Source: Arcanobacterium sp. S3PF19
Lineage (GTDB): Bacteria > Actinomycetota > Actinomycetes > Actinomycetales > Actinomycetaceae
DNA: 64,000 bases
Assembly (NCBI RefSeq): GCF_000758825.1
Contig: NZ_JRMX01000005.1
Coordinates: 149,019 to 213,018 of the forward strand
Reading direction: 5' to 3'
The notes under the pieces were generated by a model, which saw only the letters and a program-made list of their open reading frames with translations, was not told the origin of the DNA and ran no database searches. Below, piece after piece: positions 1 to 8,596 of the stretch. The translations under genes and the position numbers were made by a program. The stretch's first letter is position 1. Each line of letters starts with the position of its first letter.

Positions 1-953
1 CTGTTTCTGCCCATTTCCGCCGCAGCCGAAATTCGGGGAAAAACCGCCGTTGCCACCGGCACGGCCAGCACGGCGTAGGGAACCATAAAAATTGAGAACG
101 CATAGCTGAATGTGGTGTAGGCTCCGACACCGCCGAAAGCGTTGGCAAAATACATAATCATTACGATCACAATCTGCTGCGCACTCAGTGCGGCCAGGCC
201 GGCACCCGCCAAATGCACGGTTCGGCGCGCAACGCCCGGCGGAAATTTCCATGTAGGAGAAAGTCTGCATATCTTCAGCACGGGAATGAGCTGCGGCAGA
301 GAAAAAAGCACAACACCCAAAGTAGTACCCAGCCCCAAAAGAAGAGCCGCTTTCACGGGCAGTGTTCCCGCATCCTGCAAATGGCCCACATATCCGGCGT
401 ATCCGCAAAACACCGCAATCACCGTCACCGACGACAAAAGCGGGGAAAGAGCCGGAAGCACAAATTTTCGGTGTGCCTGAAGGATGCCTGTAAATACAAC
501 CGACAGACCGTAAAGCGGAATCTGCAGCGCAAACAGCCGCAGCAGAAACGAAGCCAGCCGCACCACACCAGGATCCGCATTCTTTCCGAACAGCATTCCC
601 GTTACCGAATCGGCGCACAGCATCACCAGAAACGAGATCGGAAGCCCGACCGTCAGCACCCATGTGACGAGGGCCGAGGCGGTCCGGGCCATCTTTTCCT
701 TTTCGCCGCGGGCCAGAAATCCGGAAATCAGGGGAATAACCGCCCCCGCAAGGGCGCCTCCGGCGGCAACCTCAAATAAAACATTGGGCACGGTGTTGGC
801 GGTGTCGTAGGCAGTGGCAACCGTTCCGTCCGAGACCGCCCAGGACTGTGCCAGTTTGCGCAGCAGACCCGCAAAACGGGAAAACACGGTCAGCAGGGCA
901 ATTACTCCCGCCGCGCCGGCAAAACCGCGTGTTATTTTAGCTGCCCGGGGCAT
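1..953 (-). CDS. murJ: MurJ lipid II flippase (3'-truncated by window edge)
   Basis: Polytopic membrane protein of the MviN/MurJ family, which flips lipid II across the cytoplasmic membrane for peptidoglycan synthesis. About 317 codons are visible from the ATG at 953; the C-terminal part lies beyond position 1. The N-terminus shows family hallmarks: a first helix leading into FSRFAGLLRK, then NTVPNVLFE and AAGGALAGAVIPL, a conserved MurJ pattern. Further alternating hydrophobic helices follow (LPISFLVML, LLLGLGTTLGVVLF, TTFSYAMSVFMVPYAVLA). The start overlaps the end of the upstream PNPT-like gene by 17 bases and has no clear Shine-Dalgarno of its own, so translational coupling is likely. It is the last visible gene of the minus-strand operon that begins near 10002. 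Confidence 0.9.
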   Translation of the reverse strand, partial: MPRAAKITRGFAGAAGVIALLTVFSRFAGLLRKLAQSWAVSDGTVATAYDTANTVPNVLFEVAAGGALAGAVIPLISGFLARGEKEKMARTASALVTWVLTVGLPISFLVMLCADSVTGMLFGKNADPGVVRLASFLLRLFALQIPLYGLSVVFTGILQAHRKFVLPALSPLLSSVTVIAVFCGYAGYVGHLQDAGTLPVKAALLLGLGTTLGVVLFSLPQLIPVLKICRLSPTWKFPPGVARRTVHLAGAGLAALSAQQIVIVMIMYFANAFGGVGAYTTFSYAFSIFMVPYAVLAVPVATAVFPRISAAAEMGRN

Positions 954-1773
954 AATCGCTGCGTCCCAGCCGATCCAGAGCGGAAAGAATTTCACTGTCT
1001 TCGATTACGCGCGAAAACGACACCTTCTCGCTGAGCAGAGTCAGGGCCGTAATCCCCGAGAGGGACAGCAGACGCAGGGCACGCGAACGCGAAGCGCTCA
1101 GCGCCACACCCAAAGACGCGCCGAGAGCATTTGCCCCCAAATCCCCGAGCATTGTCTTTCCCGCAAGATCGTCGGGAAGAAGACAGACAGCCGATCCCAG
1201 CACCGAAGATCCGATGCCCCTTCCCCGTCCGGGCAGAGTCAGTACGGACAGCGCCGCAGCCGCTTTCAGCGACCTTCCCGGACGCAGATCAAAGAGATTG
1301 AGCAGATTTGCCATCCCTGCCGTAATCACCGTATTCACTGCCGTGTCCGAGATTCTTCCGACACGGCTCCCGCCGTTTTCCCGTATAATACGGGACGCAC
1401 ACAGGGAACCGGAGCCGATAATCAGAATTTTCAGCAGACCCGACGTTATCTCCCCGTTTTTCAGGGCACCCAAATGCCCTCTGAAGCCCTTGCCGCGGGC
1501 CGCAAATTTATTTTCGCACCGGTCGTCGATCCACCCTGCCAGGGCTGCGGCACAAGTTGCACTCAGTGCGCCGCGGCGCAGTTTTTTCCCACCGGAAAAA
1601 ACGTTGCCCGCAAGCACCGCTCCCACGGCCGCCACGCCTTCCGTCAGGGAAACGCTGCCCCCGGAAAAGGAAGTCCGTTCCCAATGCGGGCCTTTCAGAT
1701 TTTTCGCCGCCGCTTTCGTGCAGCAGAAACCGGCTGCGGCACCGGCCGCAGGCAGCAGTATGTTTTTCAGCAT
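937..1773 (-). CDS. Small divergent PNPT-family (MraY/WecA-like) membrane protein
   Basis: 278-residue hydrophobic protein that keeps recognisable pieces of the polyprenyl-phosphate N-acetylhexosamine-1-phosphate transferase family: an Asp pair in GWIDDRCE, NLLNLFDLRPG (compare NxxNxxDGLDGL) and MLGDLGANALG (compare the GDxGxxxLG motif). It is shorter than MraY or WecA (usually 320-400 residues) and I see no histidine-rich C-terminal substrate motif. It may therefore be a reduced enzyme or a non-catalytic partner. The start ATG follows GAGAGGTAAAA. It sits between steB and murJ, so a role in lipid-linked wall precursor handling is plausible but inferred. Confidence 0.7.
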   Translation of the reverse strand: MLKNILLPAAGAAAGFCCTKAAAKNLKGPHWERTSFSGGSVSLTEGVAAVGAVLAGNVFSGGKKLRRGALSATCAAALAGWIDDRCENKFAARGKGFRGHLGALKNGEITSGLLKILIIGSGSLCASRIIRENGGSRVGRISDTAVNTVITAGMANLLNLFDLRPGRSLKAAAALSVLTLPGRGRGIGSSVLGSAVCLLPDDLAGKTMLGDLGANALGASLGVALSASRSRALRLLSLSGITALTLLSEKVSFSRVIEDSEILSALDRLGRSDYAPGS

Positions 1774-1791
1774 TTTTACCTCTCTGCCGTG

Positions 1792-2769
1792 TTATTGCGC
1801 GGAAGCGGATGCGTTTTTGCCGGCTTCCGTGTGCTCCCCGATTACCGCGTCAACACCGTCGGCAAGACCGTAGGAGACCGTCTTGCCCTGAAAATCCGCC
1901 GCCAGCGCCAGCGGAATATTTACCATGGCCAGAGCCGGTTCGATTGCGTCGGCGGTAGAGATGTTCAGTCGCGCCGTGCGCGCCACGAGCACCAAATCAT
2001 TTTGCGAATCCGCATTTCCCGACAGCACCGCGGGCATCTGCTCCCCTGCCGCGGAGATGAGGGCACTAAACATTTTTGTGTTCATATCCTGCTGTTTTGC
2101 CTGCCGTGCATTGCGCGGATGATCTTTGGACGGCGGATTGTCCGGCACATCGGGAGCCAGAATCACAAGCCCGTCTGCCTTATTCGCCCCTGCCTGCGAA
2201 AAATCCGCCACCTGCACATCCGAGGAACCGAATATATCGTACAGCGGTTTCTCTTCCGGGGATTTTATTCCGCCTTTCAGCAGTTTCAGCAGGGCAAGCG
2301 AAATTTTTCCGTTCGCGTCTTTCACCGCCGCGGCTTCGGGAAGCACGGTCTGAATCTGCCGGGCAAGCTGTTCACGCTCTCCGTTTTCCCCCAGTGCCGT
2401 CCAGTTTTCCGTAATCTGCACCGTGCCGTTTACCGCGGCTCCCGCGGCAGTCAGCACATCCCGGGTTTTTTTCACGATATCGTCTTTCACTCCGGGAAGC
2501 ACGGCAATCGAAACGTTCATGTCTTTCAGTGTGTTGCCCACCAGCGTCGGGGCGGCAGCTTCCCAGGCACGCGCCTGGCCCGAATTGCGTATGGTCAGCG
2601 ATTCGTTTTCCGATTTCAGGGCGCTGTTTGCCGCCCGCAGTGAATCCACTTCCGCGGAAAGTCTTTCCCCGATGGAATTCTGCAGCGGGCCGGCACCCAG
2701 AATAATTCCCACCGCCAAAGCAATAAATACGGAAATCAGCGACACCAGATGATAGCGAAAATCAATCAT
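1792..2769 (-). CDS. steB: SteB/MctB-family envelope protein (copper transporter MctB-like, DUF3186)
   Basis: 325 residues from an ATG preceded by AGGTGG; a GTG three codons upstream (2778) is less well placed. It starts MIDFRYHLVSL, the signature opening of this family, followed by one transmembrane segment (ISVFIALAVGIILGAG), a coiled coil (about residues 30-65) and an extracytoplasmic domain. The M. tuberculosis homologue (Rv1698, MctB) was described as a copper-export channel. The corynebacterial homologue SteB works with SteA in cell separation. The immediate neighbour steA, ending 2 bases upstream, supports the Ste reading. No metal-binding cluster is obvious in the sequence. Confidence 0.85.
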   Translation of the reverse strand: MIDFRYHLVSLISVFIALAVGIILGAGPLQNSIGERLSAEVDSLRAANSALKSENESLTIRNSGQARAWEAAAPTLVGNTLKDMNVSIAVLPGVKDDIVKKTRDVLTAAGAAVNGTVQITENWTALGENGEREQLARQIQTVLPEAAAVKDANGKISLALLKLLKGGIKSPEEKPLYDIFGSSDVQVADFSQAGANKADGLVILAPDVPDNPPSKDHPRNARQAKQQDMNTKMFSALISAAGEQMPAVLSGNADSQNDLVLVARTARLNISTADAIEPALAMVNIPLALAADFQGKTVSYGLADGVDAVIGEHTEAGKNASASAQ

Positions 2770-2771
2770 TT

Positions 2772-3956
2772 TTACCACCTAAAAAGACCTTTGAACCAAT
2801 GTGCGGCATCCGAAATCCATACCTGCACCAAACCGAAAAATACCTGCCCTGCGGAAGTGGAATACATTGCCGCGCCGATTGCCAGCACTCCCGCCGCCGC
2901 CAGCAGAACCAGCGGCCAGGTTGGGATCCGTGCCCGATAAAGCCGGGAGACGCCTTTCGCGTCAATCAGTTTTGCACCGACCTGGAGCCGGGTGAGAAAC
3001 GTGGAAGCCATTCCTTTCCGCCCTTTGTCCAGATATTCAATCAGTGTCGAGTGCGTCCCCACCGCCACAATCAGTTCTGCTCCCCTGTCGTCGGCAATCA
3101 GCATTGCCACGTCTTCGGAAGTGCCGGTAACGGGAAACACCACATAGTCCACGCCCAGATTTTCCACGCGTTTCTTTCCCGGGGCGCGTCCGTCCCGGTA
3201 GGCGTGTACTATAATTTCCGCTCCGCACAGCAGTGCCTGATCGGAAACGGAATCCATGTCACCGACAATCATATCCGGTTTGTAGCCCGCCTGAAGAACG
3301 GCATCCGCGCCGCCGTCCACACCGATAATAACCGGACGGCATTCGCGCACGTAGTGGCGCAGTGCCTCCAAGTCTTCCTTGTATTGGTATCCGCGCACCA
3401 CAACCAGCGCATGGCGTCCTTTGAAATTGGTTTTGATATTTTTCGGCACGCCCACGCCGTCCAGAATCAGATCCTGTTCTTTTTCCACATATTCCATGGT
3501 GTTCGCGGCGAAGGCCTTCAGCAGCGCGGGAATCCCCCGGCGCGCAATTTCCAGATCGCGGCGGTTTGTTTCCTCCGTCTGCACCGTCCCCTGCGCCACC
3601 GCCGTTCCCTCGCAGAGCACCTCGCCGGTGTGCAGAATCTCAACCGTGGTCCCCTCGGGAATATCCATTATTTTTTCGCCCAAATTGTCGATCAGCGGAA
3701 TTCCCGCAGACAGCAAAATCTCCGGACCCGGATTCGGATATTTTCCGGAAGTGGATTTTGCCGCGTTCAGCACTGCCAGGGGTCTGCATTCCACAAGGGC
3801 CTCCGCCGAGACGCGGTCGATATCTTCATGGTCGATTACCGCAATATCACCCGTCGTAAGGCGCTTGGTCAGATTTTTGGTGCGTCTGTCGCTCTTGACC
3901 ATCCCGCTGATTGCCGGATCACAGCCTCCGTCGCCGGACCACAGTTTTCCAAACAT
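2772..3956 (-). CDS. steA: SteA, putative cytokinetic-ring protein with thiamin-pyrophosphokinase-like fold
   Basis: 394 residues with a strong SD (GGAGGAATAG) 5 bases after the recN stop. The middle (about residues 165-290) resembles the thiamin pyrophosphokinase catalytic domain: GVDGGADAVLQAGYKPDMIVGDMDSVS is the metal and nucleotide site pattern. The C-terminus carries a transmembrane segment (PLVLLAAAGVLAIGAAMYS) and a short tail. Orthologues of Rv1697 in corynebacteria (SteA) act in septal cell separation together with SteB. The N-terminal region VIDHEDIDRVSAEALVEC is typical of the family. Conserved order recN-steA-steB supports the call. Confidence 0.88.
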   Translation of the reverse strand: MFGKLWSGDGGCDPAISGMVKSDRRTKNLTKRLTTGDIAVIDHEDIDRVSAEALVECRPLAVLNAAKSTSGKYPNPGPEILLSAGIPLIDNLGEKIMDIPEGTTVEILHTGEVLCEGTAVAQGTVQTEETNRRDLEIARRGIPALLKAFAANTMEYVEKEQDLILDGVGVPKNIKTNFKGRHALVVVRGYQYKEDLEALRHYVRECRPVIIGVDGGADAVLQAGYKPDMIVGDMDSVSDQALLCGAEIIVHAYRDGRAPGKKRVENLGVDYVVFPVTGTSEDVAMLIADDRGAELIVAVGTHSTLIEYLDKGRKGMASTFLTRLQVGAKLIDAKGVSRLYRARIPTWPLVLLAAAGVLAIGAAMYSTSAGQVFFGLVQVWISDAAHWFKGLFRW

Positions 3957-3960
3957 GATT

Positions 3961-5658
3961 CTATTCCTCCGTTGCGCCCAGCTCCAGCAACTGGGCAGCG
4001 TGGATCCGCGCCGCAGTTGAATTTGTCTGCCCGGAAAGCATTCGTGCCAATTCCGCCTCTCTTTCTTCGCCCTTCACTTCCTGCACAGTGGTAAAAGTTT
4101 CTTTCCCGTCGGTAGTTTTGCTCACTACCAGCTGAGTATCCCCGAACGCCGCAACCTGGGCCAAATGCGTTACCACGATAACCTGTGCCGTCCGTGCCAG
4201 GCGGGCAAGACGCCGCCCCACCTGCAATGCGGTTTCCCCGCCGATACCGGCATCAATCTCGTCAAACACGAATGTGTGCCCCCGAAGACTGTTTTTCTGC
4301 GCGAGGACGACTTCCAGCGCGAGCATAATCCGCGACATCTCACCTCCGGAAGCCGTCTGCGCCAACTGCGCGAATCGGGCCCCGGGATGCGCCGAAAGAA
4401 GAAAAGACACATCATCGCCTCCCGTTTCCGAAAGCTGTCCGGCTTCCCGTACGCGTACCGTAAACTGCGCACCGGCCATCGACAGTTCCCGCAGCTGCCC
4501 GCTCACCTGCCGGGAAAGTTCCCCGGCGGCCCTGCGCCGGATATCCGATATTTCTCCCGCCAGTTTTTGCAGTTCTTCGCGTGTTTCGGAAACCCGGGTT
4601 TCCAGCTCCCGCAGATATTCGCGGGGATCCTGCGCTGCCGAAAGTTCTTCCCGCGCCTGCCGGCAGCGTTCAAGCATCGTCGGAATGTCCATTGCCAGAT
4701 CGCGCTGAATTTCGTTCAGCGCGGCCCGCCGCCCGTAAATGCGGTCCAGCTGCCCGGGATCGGCGTCCGTGTTTTGCAGCGCCGCATTTAATTCCGTGCT
4801 TACATCGGAAATCAGCTGCGCGGCATCCGTAAGTGTGCGGGCGTGCTGCGCGAAATCATTTTCTTCGCCCCTGGACAGTTCCCTTATCGCCGAATCCAAC
4901 AGAGACAGCACGCCCTGCGCCGAATCCGACCCGTCCAGCAGCGTAAGGCTCCCGCATAAAATCTGCCTGTAAGTTTCGCTGTGTTCGAGCCTGTGCGCCC
5001 GGGCACGAAGTTCCTCTTCTTCCCCGATCTGCGGATCTACGGCTTCCACGCGCCGGATAAGTGCTTCCAGGGCAAGACGCCTGGCACCGTAACCGCCGAG
5101 ATCGTCTTTTGCCGCGGTATACCTCCCGGTCAGCTGTCTGTAGTGTTTCCACTGCCGCACATAGTCGGCGTAGACGCGAAGTTCGCGAATGCGCGCATAC
5201 CCGTCCAATGCGCGCAGCTGGTCGGATTTGTTTCCCAGCCGCAGCTGATCGGCCTGCCCGTGCACGGTAAAGAGCCGGCCGGCAATTTCTTTCAGTACGG
5301 CGGCAGGAACTCCCGCTCCGCCTACCCGGGCCCGCGACCGTCCGGTCTGCGAGACCTGCCGCAGCACTACAAGCGTAGCTTCGTCCCCGCACAGATCCAC
5401 ACTGCCTCCGCTGTCTTCGGCTGCGGCACACACTTCGCTGTCGGCGGGAATTTGGAAGATTCCCTCAACAGTGGCTTTCTCCGCTCCTTCGCGCACCAGC
5501 GACGCATTCGCCTTCGCTCCCATGAGCAGCTGCAAAGAAGTCAGTGCCATGGTTTTGCCGGCACCCGTTTCCCCGGTAATTACCGTCATCCGGGGATGAA
5601 AATACAAAGAGGAGGAGGCGATTACGCCCAGATTGCGGATTGAAATTTCTTCGATCAT
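3961..5658 (-). CDS. recN: DNA repair protein RecN
   Basis: SMC-like ATPase acting in double-strand-break repair. Walker A is GETGAGKT about 30 residues from the start. The centre is long coiled coil (about residues 150-360, rich in Glu/Arg/Leu heptads). The C-terminal head has LASGGEMSRIMLALE (signature), VFDEIDAGIGG (Walker B and D-loop) and VTHLAQVAAF. I chose the ATG at 5658 (MIEEISIRNLG, the normal RecN opening), which overlaps the NAD kinase stop as ATGA. An ATG at 5685 would add nine atypical residues. Length 565 matches the family. Confidence 0.93.
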   Translation of the reverse strand: MIEEISIRNLGVIASSSLYFHPRMTVITGETGAGKTMALTSLQLLMGAKANASLVREGAEKATVEGIFQIPADSEVCAAAEDSGGSVDLCGDEATLVVLRQVSQTGRSRARVGGAGVPAAVLKEIAGRLFTVHGQADQLRLGNKSDQLRALDGYARIRELRVYADYVRQWKHYRQLTGRYTAAKDDLGGYGARRLALEALIRRVEAVDPQIGEEEELRARAHRLEHSETYRQILCGSLTLLDGSDSAQGVLSLLDSAIRELSRGEENDFAQHARTLTDAAQLISDVSTELNAALQNTDADPGQLDRIYGRRAALNEIQRDLAMDIPTMLERCRQAREELSAAQDPREYLRELETRVSETREELQKLAGEISDIRRRAAGELSRQVSGQLRELSMAGAQFTVRVREAGQLSETGGDDVSFLLSAHPGARFAQLAQTASGGEMSRIMLALEVVLAQKNSLRGHTFVFDEIDAGIGGETALQVGRRLARLARTAQVIVVTHLAQVAAFGDTQLVVSKTTDGKETFTTVQEVKGEEREAELARMLSGQTNSTAARIHAAQLLELGATEE

Positions 5659-6497
5659 GATTCGTCGCCTCCCTGCACTCTCCATCCTGTCACCGGCAGC
5701 TGAAATTTCGCCACCAGACGTTCGGAAAAAGGCGCGTCGTTCAGTCTTGCCAAACGCACGTTTTCGCTGCCTCTGGTGACGCTCAGCACCGATCCGCGCG
5801 CAAGGGGAAGAGTGCGCCGCCCGTCGCAGGTCACCGCCGCCGTGTCTTCACTTATCCTAACGGTCAGAACGGAATTTGGCGCAACCACCATCGGCCGCGT
5901 AAAGAGCGCATGCGCCGCAACAGGCACGAGTACCATGGCCTGTACGTCAGGCCAGACAATCGGGCCTCCCGCGGAAAAATTGTATCCCGTGGAGCCGGTC
6001 GGGGTGGAAATCAGAATACCGTCTGTTTTAAACGAGGAAACGCCGTGCCCGTCGACTGCCACATCAACCCCGATCATCCGCGAAGGCGGCGCCTTCGCAA
6101 TCGCCGCCTCGTTCAGCGCCCAGCCGCAGACGGTCTTTCCCGTCGGGTATTCCACGGTCAGGTCAACGGTCATTCTTTCGTCCACGGACCATTCCCGGGC
6201 AATAATCGCATCTGCCACATTCCTCAGGGAATCACGGTCGACTTCCGCAAGAAAACCGACATGGCCGTAATTAATGCCCAAAATCGGTTTCCGCAGTCCG
6301 CGGGCCCGCTCGGCGGCCCACAGAATCGTGCCGTCGCCGCCGAAAACCGCGATCAGTTCCGTACGCGACAAATCGGCGTGGGCACGGGCATCCACAACTT
6401 CTATTCCGGCCGCTTTCATGTATTTTTTGAAAGAAAGAATCGAGGAGTAAATATCCGAACGCGAACTGTGCGCAATCAGCGCAATGGATCGTGCCAT
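5655..6497 (-). CDS. nadK: NAD kinase
   Basis: 280-residue ATP/polyphosphate-dependent NAD kinase that makes NADP. It contains the FGGDGTIL nucleotide loop (about residue 53), NYGHVGFLAE, NEAAI and TPTGSTGYNFSAGGPIV, all diagnostic of the family. The start ATG is preceded by GGAGAATTTGC. The stop overlaps the recN start by four bases, so the pair is translationally coupled. The order tlyA-nadK-recN is widely conserved in actinobacteria. Confidence 0.95.
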   Translation of the reverse strand: MARSIALIAHSSRSDIYSSILSFKKYMKAAGIEVVDARAHADLSRTELIAVFGGDGTILWAAERARGLRKPILGINYGHVGFLAEVDRDSLRNVADAIIAREWSVDERMTVDLTVEYPTGKTVCGWALNEAAIAKAPPSRMIGVDVAVDGHGVSSFKTDGILISTPTGSTGYNFSAGGPIVWPDVQAMVLVPVAAHALFTRPMVVAPNSVLTVRISEDTAAVTCDGRRTLPLARGSVLSVTRGSENVRLARLNDAPFSERLVAKFQLPVTGWRVQGGDES

Positions 6498-6558
6498 GCA
6501 AATTCTCCTCTACGTAAACAGATTCTGTTTTATTATAAGTGTTCTTTGTCTGTTCTCA

Positions 6559-7422
6559 CTATTGTCTGCGGCTGTCTTCCCGGCGGATTTGCCGTTTTCC
6601 TGCCGGACCGGCGGCGATTGCGTCACGGATCATCTGCCCTATGTCGGTTTTTTCGGGAGTGTCGGGCATCTCCGGCGTTTTTTGCAGATAAAGGAAATAC
6701 TCCACATTTCCCTTCGGGCCGGGAAGCGGAGAAGGCGCGCAGTCTTTCACCGTCAGTCCGCAGTCCGCGGCGCAGTTCGCCACTTTCAGCACGCTGCGGT
6801 AATGCAGATTCACATCACGTACCACTCCGCCCGCGCCCAGCAGTTCCCTGCCCACCTCAAATTGGGGTTTGACCATCAGAAGAAAATCCGCGCGCTCCGC
6901 GCAGGTCCGCACGAGAGCCGGAAGAACGAGCGTCAGTGAGATGAAGGAAAGATCCCCCACCACCAGCTGCGGTCTTATTCCCACTGTCTCCGGTCGCAGT
7001 TCACGCACATTGGTCCGTTCCACTACGGTTACGCGCGGATCCTCGCGCAGCCGCCACAGCAGCTGCCCGTATCCCACATCGACGGCGACCACGTGTGCGG
7101 CTCCCCGGCGCAGAAGCACATCGGTAAACCCGCCTGTGGAAGCTCCGGCGTCCAATGCCTGCACGCCCGCGATTTTCGGGGCCCGCGAACCCAGATAGGA
7201 CAGTGCGCCCAGCAGTTTATAGGCACCGCGGGAAGCGTAATTGTCCATGTTTTTCGTGTCTATCACAAGCGCCTGCGCCGGATCCATCTGCCGGGCGGGC
7301 TTGGTCACGGTAATCCCGTCCAGCTTTACGCGCCCCTGCCTGATCAGCGCAACAGCCGCGCTGCGCGAAGGAGCCAGCCCGCGGCGGGCCAGTTCGGCAT
7401 CCACACGAATCAGTTTTGCCAT
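6559..7422 (-). CDS. tlyA: TlyA-type 16S/23S rRNA 2'-O-methyltransferase
   Basis: 287 residues. An N-terminal S4 RNA-binding domain (residues 3-65) is followed by an FtsJ-like SAM methyltransferase domain: LDAGASTGGFTDVLL is the SAM loop, VGDLSFISL motif IV, and MVKPQFE carries the catalytic Lys. TlyA methylates 16S C1409 and 23S C1920 (E. coli numbering) and conditions capreomycin sensitivity. It starts five bases after the stop of the 44-residue microprotein gene, with no good SD, so coupling to that gene is likely. Confidence 0.93.
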   Translation of the reverse strand: MAKLIRVDAELARRGLAPSRSAAVALIRQGRVKLDGITVTKPARQMDPAQALVIDTKNMDNYASRGAYKLLGALSYLGSRAPKIAGVQALDAGASTGGFTDVLLRRGAAHVVAVDVGYGQLLWRLREDPRVTVVERTNVRELRPETVGIRPQLVVGDLSFISLTLVLPALVRTCAERADFLLMVKPQFEVGRELLGAGGVVRDVNLHYRSVLKVANCAADCGLTVKDCAPSPLPGPKGNVEYFLYLQKTPEMPDTPEKTDIGQMIRDAIAAGPAGKRQIRREDSRRQ

Positions 7423-7427
7423 AATAC

Positions 7428-7562
7428 TTATGCCTGCGTCCGCGAAAGCTGTTTCGCCAGTTCCGCATGTATTTCCTCAAGAACGGCTATCTGCTGTTCC
7501 AAATCCATTTCGGACAGACGCTCCAAAGACGCATCCACGGAAATCGGAGGCTTTGCCATCAT
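7428..7562 (-). CDS. 44-residue conserved microprotein between HAD phosphatase and tlyA
   Basis: A 45-codon reading frame, ATGATGGCAAAG at 7562 to TAA at 7428, fills the gap between the HAD gene and tlyA exactly. Its start overlaps the HAD stop (ATGA). The product is acidic and helical (LERLSEMDLEQQIAVLEEIH, then AELAKQL), like a short coiled coil. M. tuberculosis has a similar-sized protein of unknown function, Rv1693, in the same slot between Rv1692 and tlyA, which supports a real gene. I know of no assigned function. Confidence 0.75.
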   Translation of the reverse strand: MMAKPPISVDASLERLSEMDLEQQIAVLEEIHAELAKQLSRTQA

Positions 7563-8596
7563 TCACCCCGCACTACCGTTATCTGCGCGGGCAGACGCAG
7601 GTTCTCCCGCTTCCCGCCGTTGTCGAGATATTCCCAGACCGCGGCAGCCGCCGCCCTGTAGCTGTTTGGCAAGATCACCCCGGGCATTGCCGATCCGTCT
7701 GTCACGACCGTTCCCTGCGTTACGGCAGCGCAGTGGCCGGCGCATCTCCAAACATCCCCGTCTTTGAAGACACGCGGCATGGGCCGCGCCAAATCCGATA
7801 AGTCCAGTGCCAGAAAATTGGGGCGTTCGTCCGGTTCGGCAAGCAGAACGTCCCGTGCCCGGGAAACGCCCGTGAGCACGTGCAAAGCGGGAATTCCGGC
7901 ATTCACCGCACCCGCAATATCCGTATTCAGGCGGTCGCCCACAGCCAAAACATTTTCAAAGCCGCTGTGTATCTTGGCGTAATTATAAATATAGCGGTCC
8001 GGTTTTCCTGCCGAAACCGGGGTTTTGCCCGTTGCGTTGACCACCGCGGCGACCAGCGATCCGTTTCCGATCATTTCCCCGCGTTCTTTGGGCAGTGTTG
8101 CGTCCAGATTCGTGGCAAAGTAAAGTGCTCCTTTTTTGATTGCCAGCACGGCTTCGGAAAGCTCTGCCCAGCCCACATTTTCCGCCAGTCCCTGCACGAC
8201 CGCCACGGGATCGGTGTCGGCATCGGAAACCGTTTCGTATCCCGCCTCGGCAACCGCCTCCTGCACTCCGGCTCCGCCGATTACGAGCACCCGTGCCCCG
8301 GCCGGCAGATATTCTCCGAGCTGCTTTGCTGTGGTGAGCGCGGAATTCACCACTTCTTCTTCTGCGGTGGGAATTCCGATCCTGCTTAAATGCGCCGCCA
8401 CCGTACGCGGTGTGCGCGAAGAGTTATTCGTAATATAAACCGTTTTTGCGCCCAGAGATTTGGCTTTTTCAAGCCCCTCCGGAGCGTGCGGAGCCGGCTG
8501 CGCGCCCAAATAGCACACGCCGTCCAGATCCAAAAACAGTGCCTCATAATGTGCGGCCGGGGGTTCATTGCAGTATAGCAGCTGTGTTGCGGGCAT
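7559..8596 (-). CDS. HAD-IIA (NagD-like) phosphatase
   Basis: 345 residues. Motif I is FLDLDGVCYLG (nucleophile and acid Asp), motif II TNNSS, motif III the Lys in GKPDRYIYN, and motif IV GDRLNTDIAGA, the NagD/pNPPase subclass. The M. tuberculosis orthologue Rv1692 dephosphorylates glycerol-3-phosphate in glycerophospholipid recycling, so that activity is a reasonable guess. A C-terminal extension (about residues 265-345), with GDVWRCAGHC and a final helical segment, lies outside the core HAD fold, as in Rv1692. The start ATG overlaps the upstream stop by one base (TAATG). Confidence 0.87.
   Translation of the reverse strand: MPATQLLYCNEPPAAHYEALFLDLDGVCYLGAQPAPHAPEGLEKAKSLGAKTVYITNNSSRTPRTVAAHLSRIGIPTAEEEVVNSALTTAKQLGEYLPAGARVLVIGGAGVQEAVAEAGYETVSDADTDPVAVVQGLAENVGWAELSEAVLAIKKGALYFATNLDATLPKERGEMIGNGSLVAAVVNATGKTPVSAGKPDRYIYNYAKIHSGFENVLAVGDRLNTDIAGAVNAGIPALHVLTGVSRARDVLLAEPDERPNFLALDLSDLARPMPRVFKDGDVWRCAGHCAAVTQGTVVTDGSAMPGVILPNSYRAAAAAVWEYLDNGGKRENLRLPAQITVVRGE

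Noticed and set aside
1..780. Plus-strand frames opposite murJ
   Set aside because: The minus strand encodes an unmistakable MurJ from 953 to the edge; the plus-strand frames show no domain and no SD.
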